Shown here: in pieces, positions 1 to 6,726 of the stretch
How positions within the stretch are numbered: position 1 is the stretch's first letter
How the letters are laid out: the number at the start of each line of letters is the position of its first letter
Assembly (NCBI GenBank): GCA_021821225.1
Contig: JAKACR010000035.1
Coordinates: 1-16,002 of the forward strand
Length of the DNA stretch: 16,002 nt
Origin: Bacillota bacterium
GTDB taxonomy: Bacteria > Bacillota > Bacilli > Alicyclobacillales > SLC66
Direction of reading: 5' to 3'
The notes under the pieces: model-generated
Databases searched by the model: none
Told to the model about the DNA's origin: nothing
The model's input: the letters and a program-made list of their open reading frames with translations, nothing else
Position numbers and translations under genes: made by a program

Positions 1-51
1 GTCGCGCAAAAATGCCCGCCGGATCAGCTCCGGCGGGCATTTTTGCGCGAC
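1..51. terminator. Perfect 22-bp hairpin, probable bidirectional terminator
   Basis: Bases 1-22 and 30-51 are exact reverse complements around the 7-base loop ATCAGCT. Each arm holds an A5 or T5 run within the stem, so a shorter GC-rich core (GCCCGCCGG / CCGGCGGGC) is followed by T5 when read on plus and, by symmetry, on minus. That is the layout of a terminator shared by convergent genes: the minus-strand hydrolase ending at 121 and a gene left of the window that cannot be seen. Confidence 0.85.
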
Positions 52-120
52 GCGGCGGCGGCATCCATTGCGCGGCCGTGCGCGGCGGAAGAACAACAGG
101 GGCACAGTCCGCGGCGGGGT

Positions 121-1437
121 TCACACCAAGGAATGGACGCTCTGCACGAGCGCCCACCAGGTGGAGGGCCTCTCCAGTCCGAGGTACCATGCGGCGACGC
201 CGGCGAGGTGGTTTTCGGCCATGTATTGCGACGTGAGCAGAAGGGACCGCTGACTGATCACCCACATCTCGTGGCGCACGCCGCCCTGCGTGAAGGATGC
301 GTACGACACGCCCAGCGACGGCCTCCACTCGGGGTTTGCGCCGAGCCCGGCGAGCAGGTTGTGCACCTGAACGAGCGAGAGTGCGCGGCTTCCGGAAACG
401 GCGCCGTTTTGGTCCAGCGTCCAGTCCTGCGTGTAAAACGGCACGCCCAGAATCAGCTTGGCCGCGGGAACGCCGGTGTGCAACATGTCGGTCACTCCGG
501 CCTTCACCCACGGCAACGACGCTGTTGGACCCGCCTGTGAATCGCCTCCCCAGTATTGGTCGTAGCCCATCAGGATGATGTAATTGGCCGACGCCGCGAG
601 CGCAGCGTGGTTGTATGGTCCGGAATTCTGTCCGGACACGATGTCGGGCGGCAGGTCGACCGACAGCGACATGCCGACGGCTCGGAGACGGACCGCCAGC
701 CGCTGCACGAAACGGGCGTAATTCCAGCGATCGGCGGCCGCGAGGCCCTCGAAGTCGAGATTGATGCCACTCAGGTGATCGCGACGGGCCAGATTGACGA
801 TATTGTCAATCAGCGTCGTCTGCGTGTCCTGATAGCGCAGCACGGCGTGGCTCTGCGCGGCGTTGAACCCGTTGTCCACGACCGCCCAGACCTGGACCCC
901 GCGCGCCTGCGCCGCCTGAACGACGCTCGGTTCGACCGTATTGTTGATCGCGCCGGAAGACCCGTCAAGCTGGATCCACTTGGGCGCCAGCACCGTCAGT
1001 CCTGGTGAATCGCGCAGGGTCTGGATCAGGTTCGCGGAGCCTGTGTCAAGCGTCCAGCCGATGACCAGCCGGCGGGCCGCGCCAGCACTGGCGCCGGCTC
1101 TTGCGAACAGCGGCAGTACAGCTCCGGGACCGGCCGAGGGTGTTGCGCGTCGTCTGGTTTGCAGTGGGCGGTGCGCCTCGATCGACAGTTCGCCCAGGGA
1201 CAGCCACGTGAACATCAAGGCCGAGCGCCGCAGGCTCTGCGGGGCAGACGGTGCGACTTCGGACAGGGCGCTGGAGGCCAGGGTCTGGATGACGGCCGCG
1301 GCCGGAATGGCCGACCACCCTGGCCGGGGTTTCCCGTACAGATAGAGGGCCGCCGCACAGCCCGCCGCGATGGAGGACAGAAATACCGCGGTGACGAGAA
1401 TGAGCGCGGCGCGGCGACCTGTTTGAGCGATGCGCAT
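121..1437 (-). CDS. Membrane-anchored glycoside hydrolase family 18 protein (SleL/YaaH/YdhD-like)
   Basis: Probable glycosidase acting on peptidoglycan or a related N-acetylhexosamine polymer outside the membrane. The 438-residue product has one hydrophobic segment at about residues 10-33 (AALILVTAVFLSSIAAG) acting as signal anchor or signal peptide, a variable stretch, then a GH18 barrel from about residue 120. The catalytic strand reads SGINLDFEG, with Asp228 and the proton-donor Glu230; Asn in place of an earlier Asp is common in spore-type GH18 enzymes. Further family marks are MGYDQYWGG near residue 290, AAKLILGVPFYTQDW, and the C-terminal GVAAWYLGLE strand. No LysM domains are visible, unlike SleL or YaaH. 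I chose the ATG at 1437 because AGGTG lies 8 bases upstream; an ATG at 1443 and a longer one at 1515 are also in frame. The Cys at the end of the hydrophobic segment (AAGC) is a poor lipobox match. Family assignment is firm; role in germination or wall turnover is inference. Confidence 0.85.
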   Translation of the reverse strand: MRIAQTGRRAALILVTAVFLSSIAAGCAAALYLYGKPRPGWSAIPAAAVIQTLASSALSEVAPSAPQSLRRSALMFTWLSLGELSIEAHRPLQTRRRATPSAGPGAVLPLFARAGASAGAARRLVIGWTLDTGSANLIQTLRDSPGLTVLAPKWIQLDGSSGAINNTVEPSVVQAAQARGVQVWAVVDNGFNAAQSHAVLRYQDTQTTLIDNIVNLARRDHLSGINLDFEGLAAADRWNYARFVQRLAVRLRAVGMSLSVDLPPDIVSGQNSGPYNHAALAASANYIILMGYDQYWGGDSQAGPTASLPWVKAGVTDMLHTGVPAAKLILGVPFYTQDWTLDQNGAVSGSRALSLVQVHNLLAGLGANPEWRPSLGVSYASFTQGGVRHEMWVISQRSLLLTSQYMAENHLAGVAAWYLGLERPSTWWALVQSVHSLV

Positions 1438-1635
1438 GGGCATGGCACCTGCCTGTCTGAAATCGAGTGACCCGCCGTGACACTGCGGGTCCGGTGAATG
1501 CGGCAAGACGATCATGCCGGCCTATGACGAATCTATGAGGGTATCTCTCAATCTATGACCGCTCGGCCGGGCATCTCCCGTCCGGCATGAAACGGATTGC
1601 GGAGCGCATACTGGAAGTGGATGGAGTGATGCCCT

Positions 1636-2898
1636 GTGTGGGTGCTGTTTACAACTGCGCTTGTTGCGACAGTGTATGGCATGCTGCAAAGCGATACGGC
1701 TACGAGCGCCGTGGCGGCCGCGGTGCTGATTGTCGCGTGGTTTGGCCTGATGGACGAGGAAAGAGTCAATCGCCTGGGCAATTTTGCGCGCCTGTGGCTG
1801 AGACTTCCAGGACTTCGGCGCGCGCTGGAAGGGTCGAGTTCAGACGCCCGGCGCGCGCAGCCTTTGCTGCGCCTCTTCGCCAGGCGGTATCCGGTCTACA
1901 TGCGCTGTCCCTTCCGCATCGATGAAACAGGCCAGGTGCACGTTGCGCGGTCGCCCGCGGAACGGTCGGTCCCCTTCACCGGGGACACGGCGCCGGCGAT
2001 GTGCAGCGACCTCCGCGCCATTCTGGACGAGGAGGGGGTGAGGTTTCCTGACATCCGCATCCTGTGGCTGTTGGTGAACAGGGCGGTTCTCGACGTGGCG
2101 AGGGAGCGCGTGCAAAAGGAGGTGGTGCAACCTGCCGACGGAGACCCAGAACAGGTTTGGCGCCTGTTCGCCCGTTTTGAGAGCGCCAGGGCGGCGGAGT
2201 GGGGCGGCCCGGCGCTGCTGCATCGGGAGGCGCTGGCCGAATTGCTGCGCGACCAGTCCGACGCCGTGGACTGGCGTCACGCCCACGCACTGACGGCGTG
2301 GGTCGACGGCGGAATCGAGCGCGCACGCCGACGGGCGTTGGGGGCTCGCCGCAAGGACCGATTGCGCGCCGACTTGACGTCAGTCGACGGGAGTTCGCAG
2401 GCCGTGCGGCCGCGGCCTTTGGCGCACGATTTGACGGTTGACGGCCTGGTCCGTCTGGCCGCCGGGGACATGGAGGGCGCGGCGCGCGCCCTGGCGGAGG
2501 TCTTTGGCAGCCTGCCCGCGGACAAGGCGGATGGACGGGAGCGTTTTGCCGAAGGTTGGTTCGTTGCCGAGCATGCGGACGGCATGGTGGTGTTCCAACT
2601 CGGATGGGCTGAACAGGGGAGCGTGCCGCGCTCCGCCGTCGAACGGGCGCTTGCGAACAAGGTCCGGTGCGGGGCGGCGACCGCTGTGCTGCTGGCGCTT
2701 GCGCACGTCCATGCGGATGTCGTCCTGCTTGCGGACGAAGTCGGGGTGCTCGTCCTGCCTTCCGAAGCGCTGGCCCGCATGCTGGATTATCACACCGATC
2801 GGATGTGGCAGACGATCGAGTGGTCGCTGCGCGCGTCGAGCAAGTCGAATGTTGAGGGAAATTATACGCAGGGGCTGGAACTTGGCCTATCCACGTAG
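1636..2898 (+). CDS. Membrane protein of unknown function with possible degenerate Mrr-like nuclease fold
   Basis: Not recognised as a named family. The 420-residue product begins with two closely spaced hydrophobic segments (about 3-19 and 22-39), so it is probably held in the membrane with a large cytoplasmic part. Residues 40-300 are Arg/Ala-rich and helical, with no motif I know. Residues 305-385 follow the pattern of Mrr-type restriction-endonuclease domains: an acidic start (E312, D315), a strand VVFQ, a helix rich in Ala (VERALANKVRCGAATAV), and a closing VGVLVLPSEALARML that resembles the 'LIDG..L..L' end of Mrr domains. The Q-x-K signature would read Q321-L-G323, so the catalytic Lys is absent and any nuclease activity is doubtful. 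The GTG start follows GGAG by 9 bases, and the frame is closed just upstream by TGA at 1627; an ATG at 1681 is the alternative. It diverges from the GH18 gene. The Mrr resemblance is pattern-level inference only. Confidence 0.7.
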   Translation: MWVLFTTALVATVYGMLQSDTATSAVAAAVLIVAWFGLMDEERVNRLGNFARLWLRLPGLRRALEGSSSDARRAQPLLRLFARRYPVYMRCPFRIDETGQVHVARSPAERSVPFTGDTAPAMCSDLRAILDEEGVRFPDIRILWLLVNRAVLDVARERVQKEVVQPADGDPEQVWRLFARFESARAAEWGGPALLHREALAELLRDQSDAVDWRHAHALTAWVDGGIERARRRALGARRKDRLRADLTSVDGSSQAVRPRPLAHDLTVDGLVRLAAGDMEGAARALAEVFGSLPADKADGRERFAEGWFVAEHADGMVVFQLGWAEQGSVPRSAVERALANKVRCGAATAVLLALAHVHADVVLLADEVGVLVLPSEALARMLDYHTDRMWQTIEWSLRASSKSNVEGNYTQGLELGLST

Positions 2899-2910
2899 TA
2901 CAATTGTAAT
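2882..2910 (+). promoter_or_regulatory. Candidate sigma-A promoter for the small ORF
   Basis: TTGGCC (2882-2887) and TGTAAT (2905-2910) are separated by 17 bases, in an AT-rich island that stands out from the GC-rich surroundings. It overlaps the last codons of the upstream gene and would start transcription about 30 bases before the GTG at 2950. Confidence 0.4.
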
Positions 2911-2949
2911 GTTATCATTACTGAATTGATTGCCAAGGGGTGTGACCGG

Positions 2950-3129
2950 GTGGCCGAAGGGCGAAAGTCAAGCCAGCGTGGGGCCTGCACACGAGAGGCT
3001 GAAGATCTTCTGCGCAAGGCTATGCGCGTGGCAGACGATCCTTTTCTGGCAATCTGCCAGTCGTATCGTAACAAGCCGACCGACGCCCAGTGGTCGCCCT
3101 CCACGATGGAGGACGACGAAGAGCGGTAG
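2950..3129 (+). CDS. Small hypothetical protein, 59 aa
   Basis: Unrecognised. The GTG at 2950 follows AAGGGGTG by about 8 bases, and a plausible promoter lies immediately upstream. The product is soluble and charged, begins MAEGRKSSQRG, has a short helical stretch EAEDLLRKAMRVADDPFLAIC and ends in an acidic EDDEER tail; it has no membrane segment or known motif. A TTG at 2926 would add eight residues. The ribosome binding site and the change in base composition upstream argue for a real gene, but a 59-codon frame in GC-rich DNA can occur by chance. It ends 40 bases before the convergent MoaD-MoaE gene. Confidence 0.45.
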   Translation: MAEGRKSSQRGACTREAEDLLRKAMRVADDPFLAICQSYRNKPTDAQWSPSTMEDDEER

Positions 3130-3134
3130 GACGG

Positions 3135-3169
3135 GCAGGCGATTTTGCCTGCGCTTAGTAAGAAAGCGC
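3135..3169. terminator. Overlapping short hairpins between convergent genes
   Basis: GCAGGC-GATTTT-GCCTGC (3135-3152) and GCGCTT-7 nt-AAGCGC (3151-3169) are two 6-bp stems that share two bases, so only one can form fully at a time. They fill the gap between the small ORF and the stop codon of the convergent MoaD-MoaE gene. Neither has a clear T-tract, so termination is plausible but unproven. Confidence 0.35.
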
Positions 3170-3925
3170 TTACGATCCATTCTCCTTCTGCAACGGATTC
3201 CACGGACCTTCAGGCCCCACCCACTGCACCTCGCCATCGGCATACCACTCTTTTTTCCAGATGGGCACAATGCGTTTTAGGGTGTTGACCGCGAATTCCG
3301 CAGCGGCGTGCGCATCCTTGCGGTGCGGTGTAGAGACGCCGACGAGCAGACTGGTTTCCCCGATCTGCAGGACTCCCACGCGGTGCCATATACATATGCG
3401 GTCGATCGGCCAGCGCTCCTTGCAGGCGTCCGCCACTTCCCGCAGTTTCGCCATGGCCATATCGTCGTACGCCTCGTATTCCAGGCGCAGTGTCTGGCGT
3501 CCGCGCGTCCATTCGCGCACAGTTCCGGCAAAGACGACGACCGCCCCGGACTTCGCGCTGGCGACCGCGGCGAACATGTCCGCGGGGTCCAATGCGGTGC
3601 GCACGACCGCAACTTCAGGAGACGGTTGCGGCCCTGAGCCGCCGCTGACGGGCGGAATCACGGCAATCTCGTCGTCCGGGCGCACGGTGGCCCGGTCGTC
3701 TGGCGCGTACTGGCCGTTTACGGCAAACCATGAGCGGGTCAGCAGTTCCTGCAGGGCCGGCGAGTGCGCGGCGAGTGCGCGCCGGATGTCCGAGATGGTC
3801 GGGTCGCCGTGGGTTTGGCCGCCCGTCGTGCCGCGAGCGGCGGCGAAGTCCGCATCCAGCAGGGTGATCCGGGCGGTTCCGGCGGCCTCCGCGGCGGCGG
3901 CGAAGAGGCGGATATTCCATGTCAT
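3170..3925 (-). CDS. moaE: MoaD-MoaE fusion: molybdopterin synthase, both subunits in one chain
   Basis: Converts cyclic pyranopterin monophosphate to molybdopterin, with MoaD giving sulfur from a C-terminal thiocarboxylate and MoaE holding the active site. The 251-residue product is two family members joined end to end. Residues 1-96 are MoaD-like (start MTWNIRLFAAAAEAAG, end IAVIPPVSGG with Gly95-Gly96); residues about 107-250 are MoaE-like (GAVVVFAGTVREWTRG, HRVGVLQIGETSLLVGVSTPHR, and NTLKRIVPIWKKEWY holding the two Lys that correspond to E. coli MoaE Lys119 and Lys126). The linker after GG is only about ten residues (SGPQPSPEVA). Since MoaD normally needs a free GG end, cleavage after Gly96 is expected, as reported for mycobacterial MoaX; that is inference here. 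The ATG at 3925 is 9 bases after GGAG; the TTG at 3946 lacks such a site. It diverges from moaC-mogA. Confidence 0.9.
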   Translation of the reverse strand: MTWNIRLFAAAAEAAGTARITLLDADFAAARGTTGGQTHGDPTISDIRRALAAHSPALQELLTRSWFAVNGQYAPDDRATVRPDDEIAVIPPVSGGSGPQPSPEVAVVRTALDPADMFAAVASAKSGAVVVFAGTVREWTRGRQTLRLEYEAYDDMAMAKLREVADACKERWPIDRICIWHRVGVLQIGETSLLVGVSTPHRKDAHAAAEFAVNTLKRIVPIWKKEWYADGEVQWVGPEGPWNPLQKENGS

Positions 3926-3965
3926 GTCATGTCGCTCCCGTCGCAATAAAGGTGTTCACGCGGTC

Positions 3966-3974
3966 ATTATACCA
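3966..3974 (-). promoter_or_regulatory. Extended -10 promoter for the moaD-moaE gene
   Basis: On the minus strand this reads TGGTATAAT, a TGn element joined to a perfect TATAAT, about 40 bases before the ATG at 3925. No good -35 hexamer lies at the usual distance, as is common for extended -10 promoters. Confidence 0.6.
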
Positions 3975-3999
3975 GTGATCCTCCAAACGATGTCCGGAG

Positions 4000-4008
4000 T
4001 GGTATACT
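4000..4008 (+). promoter_or_regulatory. Extended -10 promoter for moaC-mogA
   Basis: TGGTATACT is an extended -10 element about 45 bases before the moaC ATG. It is the near mirror image of the minus-strand element at 3966-3974; TATACCA and TGGTATA form an exact inverted repeat with 25 bases between the arms. Transcription starting near 4015 leaves a leader of about 40 bases with no room for a Moco riboswitch. Confidence 0.55.
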
Positions 4009-4052
4009 AAGCTACTGTGAGGAACCGGAAATTGTGCGGCGGGGGATCGACT

Positions 4053-4565
4053 ATGCGGGAACGACGGCGGACAGAAGCGTTGACACATATTGATGACAGC
4101 GGGCGCGCCCGGATGGTGAACGTTGGCGCGAAGGGCGAGACGGACCGTTTTGCGCGGGCGAGGGCTGTCGTGGCGATGCGCCCGGAGACGCTCGCGCGGG
4201 TGCGCGACGGGGGCATACAGAAGGGCGATGTGCTGGCGGTCGCCCAGGTGGCGGGGATCATGGCGGCGAAGCGGACGTCCGACCTGGTGCCCCTGTGCCA
4301 TCCGATCACGCTGTCGGGCGTGGAGGTGCGGTTCGATTTTCCCGATGCGAGCTCCATTGGCGTAGAGGCGTCGGTGCACACCACGGCCCGCACGGGAGTT
4401 GAGATGGAGGCGTTGACGGCGGTCATGGCGGCGGCGCTGGCGGTGTACGATATGTGCAAGGCCATGGATCGGGACATGGCGGTGACGTTTGCGGGATTGA
4501 TGGAGAAAAGCGGCGGCAGCAGCGGTCACTACCGGCGCGGGAGCAACGGGGAGGGGAGGGCATGA
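4053..4565 (+). CDS. moaC: Cyclic pyranopterin monophosphate synthase MoaC
   Basis: Acts after the radical SAM enzyme MoaA in molybdenum cofactor synthesis, rearranging the GTP-derived intermediate to cyclic pyranopterin monophosphate in the cytoplasm. The 170-residue product is of normal length and carries the family blocks in order: LTHIDDSGRARMVNVG near the start, MRPETL, KGDVLAVAQVAGIMAAKRTSDLVPLCHPI (residues 57-85), RTGVEMEALTAV (113-124), DMCKAMD (133-139, holding the active-site Asp), and EKSGGSSGHYRR at the end. The ATG at 4053 follows GGGGG by about 7 bases; an upstream GTG at 4017 would add twelve residues absent from the family. Its stop overlaps the next start as ATGA, so moaC and mogA are translationally coupled. 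No moaA is present in the window. Confidence 0.95.
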   Translation: MRERRRTEALTHIDDSGRARMVNVGAKGETDRFARARAVVAMRPETLARVRDGGIQKGDVLAVAQVAGIMAAKRTSDLVPLCHPITLSGVEVRFDFPDASSIGVEASVHTTARTGVEMEALTAVMAAALAVYDMCKAMDRDMAVTFAGLMEKSGGSSGHYRRGSNGEGRA

Positions 4566-5065
4566 GGGGGGAGGACAAGCGCGCCGCGGTCGTCACCGTG
4601 AGCGACAGCGCGTACGCTGGATTGCGCGAGGACTTGACCGGCCCCGCGCTGACGGAACAGTTGATCGAGGCGGGTTTTGTCGTCATGGGCCACACGGTCT
4701 TGCCGGACGAACGCGAAGACATCGGGCAGACGCTGCGCGAACTCGTGGAACTCGACGCGCCCCTGGTGGTTACCGCGGGCGGCACGGGCCTTGGCCCGCG
4801 CGACGTGACGCCGGAGGCGACTCTCGACGTGATCGAGCGCGGCCTGCCGGGCGTCGCGGAAGCGATGCGCCGTGCGGGCGAGCGGAGTACACCGTACGCG
4901 ATCCTGTCAAGGGGCGTCTGCGGGGCGGCAGCCCGTACGCTGATCCTGAATCTGCCCGGGAGTCCCCAGGGCGCGACGGACAGTCTCGCCGCCGTGCTGC
5001 CCGTCCTGGCGCATGCGCTCGATGTGTTGCGCAGCGAACGACACGATCACGGCGACCAGGCGTAG
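4562..5065 (+). CDS. mogA: Molybdopterin adenylyltransferase, MogA/MoaB family
   Basis: Expected to adenylate molybdopterin with ATP before molybdate insertion by MoeA. The 167-residue protein has the MoCF-binding fold marks: VVTVSDSAYAGLREDLTGPAL (residues 10-30), the nucleotide/pterin loop TAGGTGLGPRDVTPEAT (71-87) and LILNLPGSPQGA (127-138). RDVTPEAT and the NLPGSP ending are closer to E. coli MogA than to E. coli MoaB, but Firmicute proteins of this size are often called MoaB. The ATG at 4562 overlaps the moaC stop (ATGA) and follows GGGGAGGG. It is the last gene of the short moa operon; the next gene starts about 200 bases on behind its own control region. Confidence 0.9.
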   Translation: MRGEDKRAAVVTVSDSAYAGLREDLTGPALTEQLIEAGFVVMGHTVLPDEREDIGQTLRELVELDAPLVVTAGGTGLGPRDVTPEATLDVIERGLPGVAEAMRRAGERSTPYAILSRGVCGAAARTLILNLPGSPQGATDSLAAVLPVLAHALDVLRSERHDHGDQA

Positions 5066-5096
5066 GAACGGATGGGGCTGGTCTGGCGCGGCGCGC

Positions 5097-5126
5097 GGGA
5101 ACGTCCGGGAACGTCCGGGAACGTCC
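5097..5126 (+). repeat. Three perfect tandem copies of a 10-bp repeat
   Basis: GGGAACGTCC is repeated three times without gaps (5097-5106, 5107-5116, 5117-5126) and followed by GGGG. The unit is an imperfect palindrome around ACGT. A 10-bp period puts each copy on almost the same face of the helix, as expected of binding sites for a cooperating protein. The array lies about 30 bases upstream of a candidate -10 element for the dehydrogenase operon. Confidence 0.8.
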
Positions 5127-5154
5127 GGGGATTTCCCAACCCGGGGCCGCGATC

Positions 5155-5163
5155 TGCTAGTAT
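5155..5163 (+). promoter_or_regulatory. Weak candidate extended -10 promoter for the bkd operon
   Basis: TGCTAGTAT contains the TGn element and a 4/6 match to TATAAT. No convincing -35 hexamer lies 16-18 bases upstream, which would fit a promoter needing an activator at the adjacent tandem repeats. A start near 5170 gives a leader of about 97 bases. Confidence 0.35.
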
Positions 5164-5180
5164 AGGGGCAACAGGATAGA

Positions 5181-5229
5181 CCCGCACGATCGCCTGCGTC
5201 CGATGACTCGGCGGACGTGAGGATGCGGG
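5181..5229 (+). promoter_or_regulatory. Two-part stem-loop in the leader of the bkd operon
   Basis: CCCGCA (5181-5186) pairs with TGCGGG (5224-5229) and encloses CGTCCG (5197-5202) paired with CGGACG (5212-5217) around a 9-base loop. It lies between the candidate promoter and the lpd ribosome binding site and has no T-tract. I recognise no known riboswitch; a role in RNA stability or as a protein site is only possible. Confidence 0.35.
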
Positions 5230-5266
5230 CGGCGATGGCCAGTGAGGAGCGAGCGGGGGTGACGCG

Positions 5267-6688
5267 GTGTCGGAAGGCTTGGATGTCGTCGTGCTTGGCG
5301 GTGGAACCGGGGGGTATGTCGCGGCCATAAGGGGGGCACAGCTCGGCCTGCGAGTGGCTCTTGTGGAGTCGGGACAAGTCGGGGGCACGTGTCTGCACAG
5401 GGGCTGCATTCCGTCCAAGGCCCTTCTTCGTTCGGCGGAACTGTTCGCCTCGGCAAAGGAAGGCCGGGCGTTCGGCGTGGTGGTGGACGGTTTGCGCTTT
5501 GACCTGACGGCGGCCATGGAACGCAAGACGCGGATCGTCGGCCAACTGGAGAGCGGCGTGCGGCACCTCCTGAAGAAGAACGGGGTGGAAGTGATCGAGG
5601 GCTTCGGGCGCGTGATGGGCGCCTCGATCTTCTCCCCGACGGCGGGCGCAGTGCGCGTGGAGCGCGCAGACGGCGAGACTCCGGTGTTGACTCCCCGCCA
5701 CACCGTCATCGCGACGGGTTCGAAACCGCGTGAACTGCCGGGACTGCCGTTCGACGGCGTGCGCGTCCTGTCGTCGGACCACATCCTGGCGCTGGACGCG
5801 CTGCCCGCATCGCTGACCGTCGTGGGTGGCGGCGCGATCGGCGTCGAGCAGGCGTCGCTGTTTGCCGACCTCGGCGTCGAGGTCACATTGATCGAGGCGC
5901 TGCCGCGACTGCTCCCGGCAGAGGATGCGGATGTCTCGGCGGAGATGGCGCGGGTCCTGAAGAAGCGCGGCGTCAAGGTCCACGTGAACGCTGCGATCGA
6001 CGTGGCGAACGCCAAGGTGGACGGCGCTGGAGTCTGCCTCTCGCTGAACACGGCCGCCGGGGAGGTGCGGGTGTGCTCGGACATCGTCCTCATTGCGATC
6101 GGGCGCGACCCGTGCACGGACGGGATCGGCCTGGAAGCGACGCGGGTGCGGCTGGCCAGGGGAATGGTGGTCGTGGACGAACGCATGAGAACCGCCGAGT
6201 CCGCGATTTACGCGATCGGCGACGTGGTGGGGCCGCTGCAGTTGGCGCACGCCGCGGCGCGTCAGGGGATCGTCGCGATGGAACACATTGCGGGGCAGAA
6301 TCCGGACCCTGTCGCATACGAGGACATTGCGCGCTGTACGTACAGTCGTCCTGAAGCCGCGAGCGTCGGATGGACGGAGGAGCAGGCCAGGGAACGCGGG
6401 GCACAGGTGAAGGTGGGTAAATTCTCCTTTCGAGCGATCGGCAAGGCGTTGGTGCAGGGAGATGTCGACGGCTTTGCCAAGGTGGTGGCGGACGGATCGA
6501 CCGGGGACGTGCTTGGCGTGCACATCATTGGCCCGCACGCGACGGATCTCATCGGCGAGGCGGCGTTGGCGCGTCTGCTCGACGCGACGCCGTGGGAACT
6601 GGGTCGACTGACACATGCGCATCCGACGCTGTCGGAGGTGCTCGGCGAGGCGGCGCTGGCGGTGGATGGACTGGCCATTCACAGTTGA
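5267..6688 (+). CDS. lpdV: Dihydrolipoyl dehydrogenase (E3) of the branched-chain 2-oxoacid dehydrogenase complex
   Basis: Flavoenzyme that reoxidises the dihydrolipoyl arm of E2 and passes electrons to NAD+. The 473-residue product has the full set of motifs: FAD-binding VVLGGGTGGYVAA (residues 8-20), the redox disulfide in GGTCLHRGCIPSK (Cys42, Cys47), the NAD site VVGGGAIGVEQAS (185-197) with Glu210 at the end of the second strand favouring NAD over NADP, the second FAD motif YAIGDV (315-320), and the catalytic pair in HAHPTLSE (His452, Glu457). The GTG start follows GGGGGTGA by 5 bases. It is first in the operon; E1 alpha follows after 38 bases. The place next to the E1/E2 genes suggests a dedicated E3, like LpdV of Bacillus subtilis; it may also serve other lipoyl complexes. 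Confidence 0.93.
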   Translation: MSEGLDVVVLGGGTGGYVAAIRGAQLGLRVALVESGQVGGTCLHRGCIPSKALLRSAELFASAKEGRAFGVVVDGLRFDLTAAMERKTRIVGQLESGVRHLLKKNGVEVIEGFGRVMGASIFSPTAGAVRVERADGETPVLTPRHTVIATGSKPRELPGLPFDGVRVLSSDHILALDALPASLTVVGGGAIGVEQASLFADLGVEVTLIEALPRLLPAEDADVSAEMARVLKKRGVKVHVNAAIDVANAKVDGAGVCLSLNTAAGEVRVCSDIVLIAIGRDPCTDGIGLEATRVRLARGMVVVDERMRTAESAIYAIGDVVGPLQLAHAAARQGIVAMEHIAGQNPDPVAYEDIARCTYSRPEAASVGWTEEQARERGAQVKVGKFSFRAIGKALVQGDVDGFAKVVADGSTGDVLGVHIIGPHATDLIGEAALARLLDATPWELGRLTHAHPTLSEVLGEAALAVDGLAIHS

Positions 6689-6726
6689 CTGCGGAGACGC
6701 GAGCCGTTGGAAAGGTGGTTAAAGGG

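Noticed and set aside
1522..1558. Three CTATGA direct repeats (AATCTATGA twice, 20 bases apart) between the divergent genes
   Set aside because: Short and AT-rich with no promoter hexamers clearly associated; could be a regulatory site but the evidence is too thin to call.
4009..4052. Moco riboswitch upstream of moaC
   Set aside because: The leader is only about 40 bases and contains mainly the ribosome binding site, too short for that aptamer.
4907..6682. 591-codon open frame on the minus strand opposite lpd
   Set aside because: Antisense shadow of dihydrolipoyl dehydrogenase; low-complexity Arg/His/Gln composition and no ribosome binding site.
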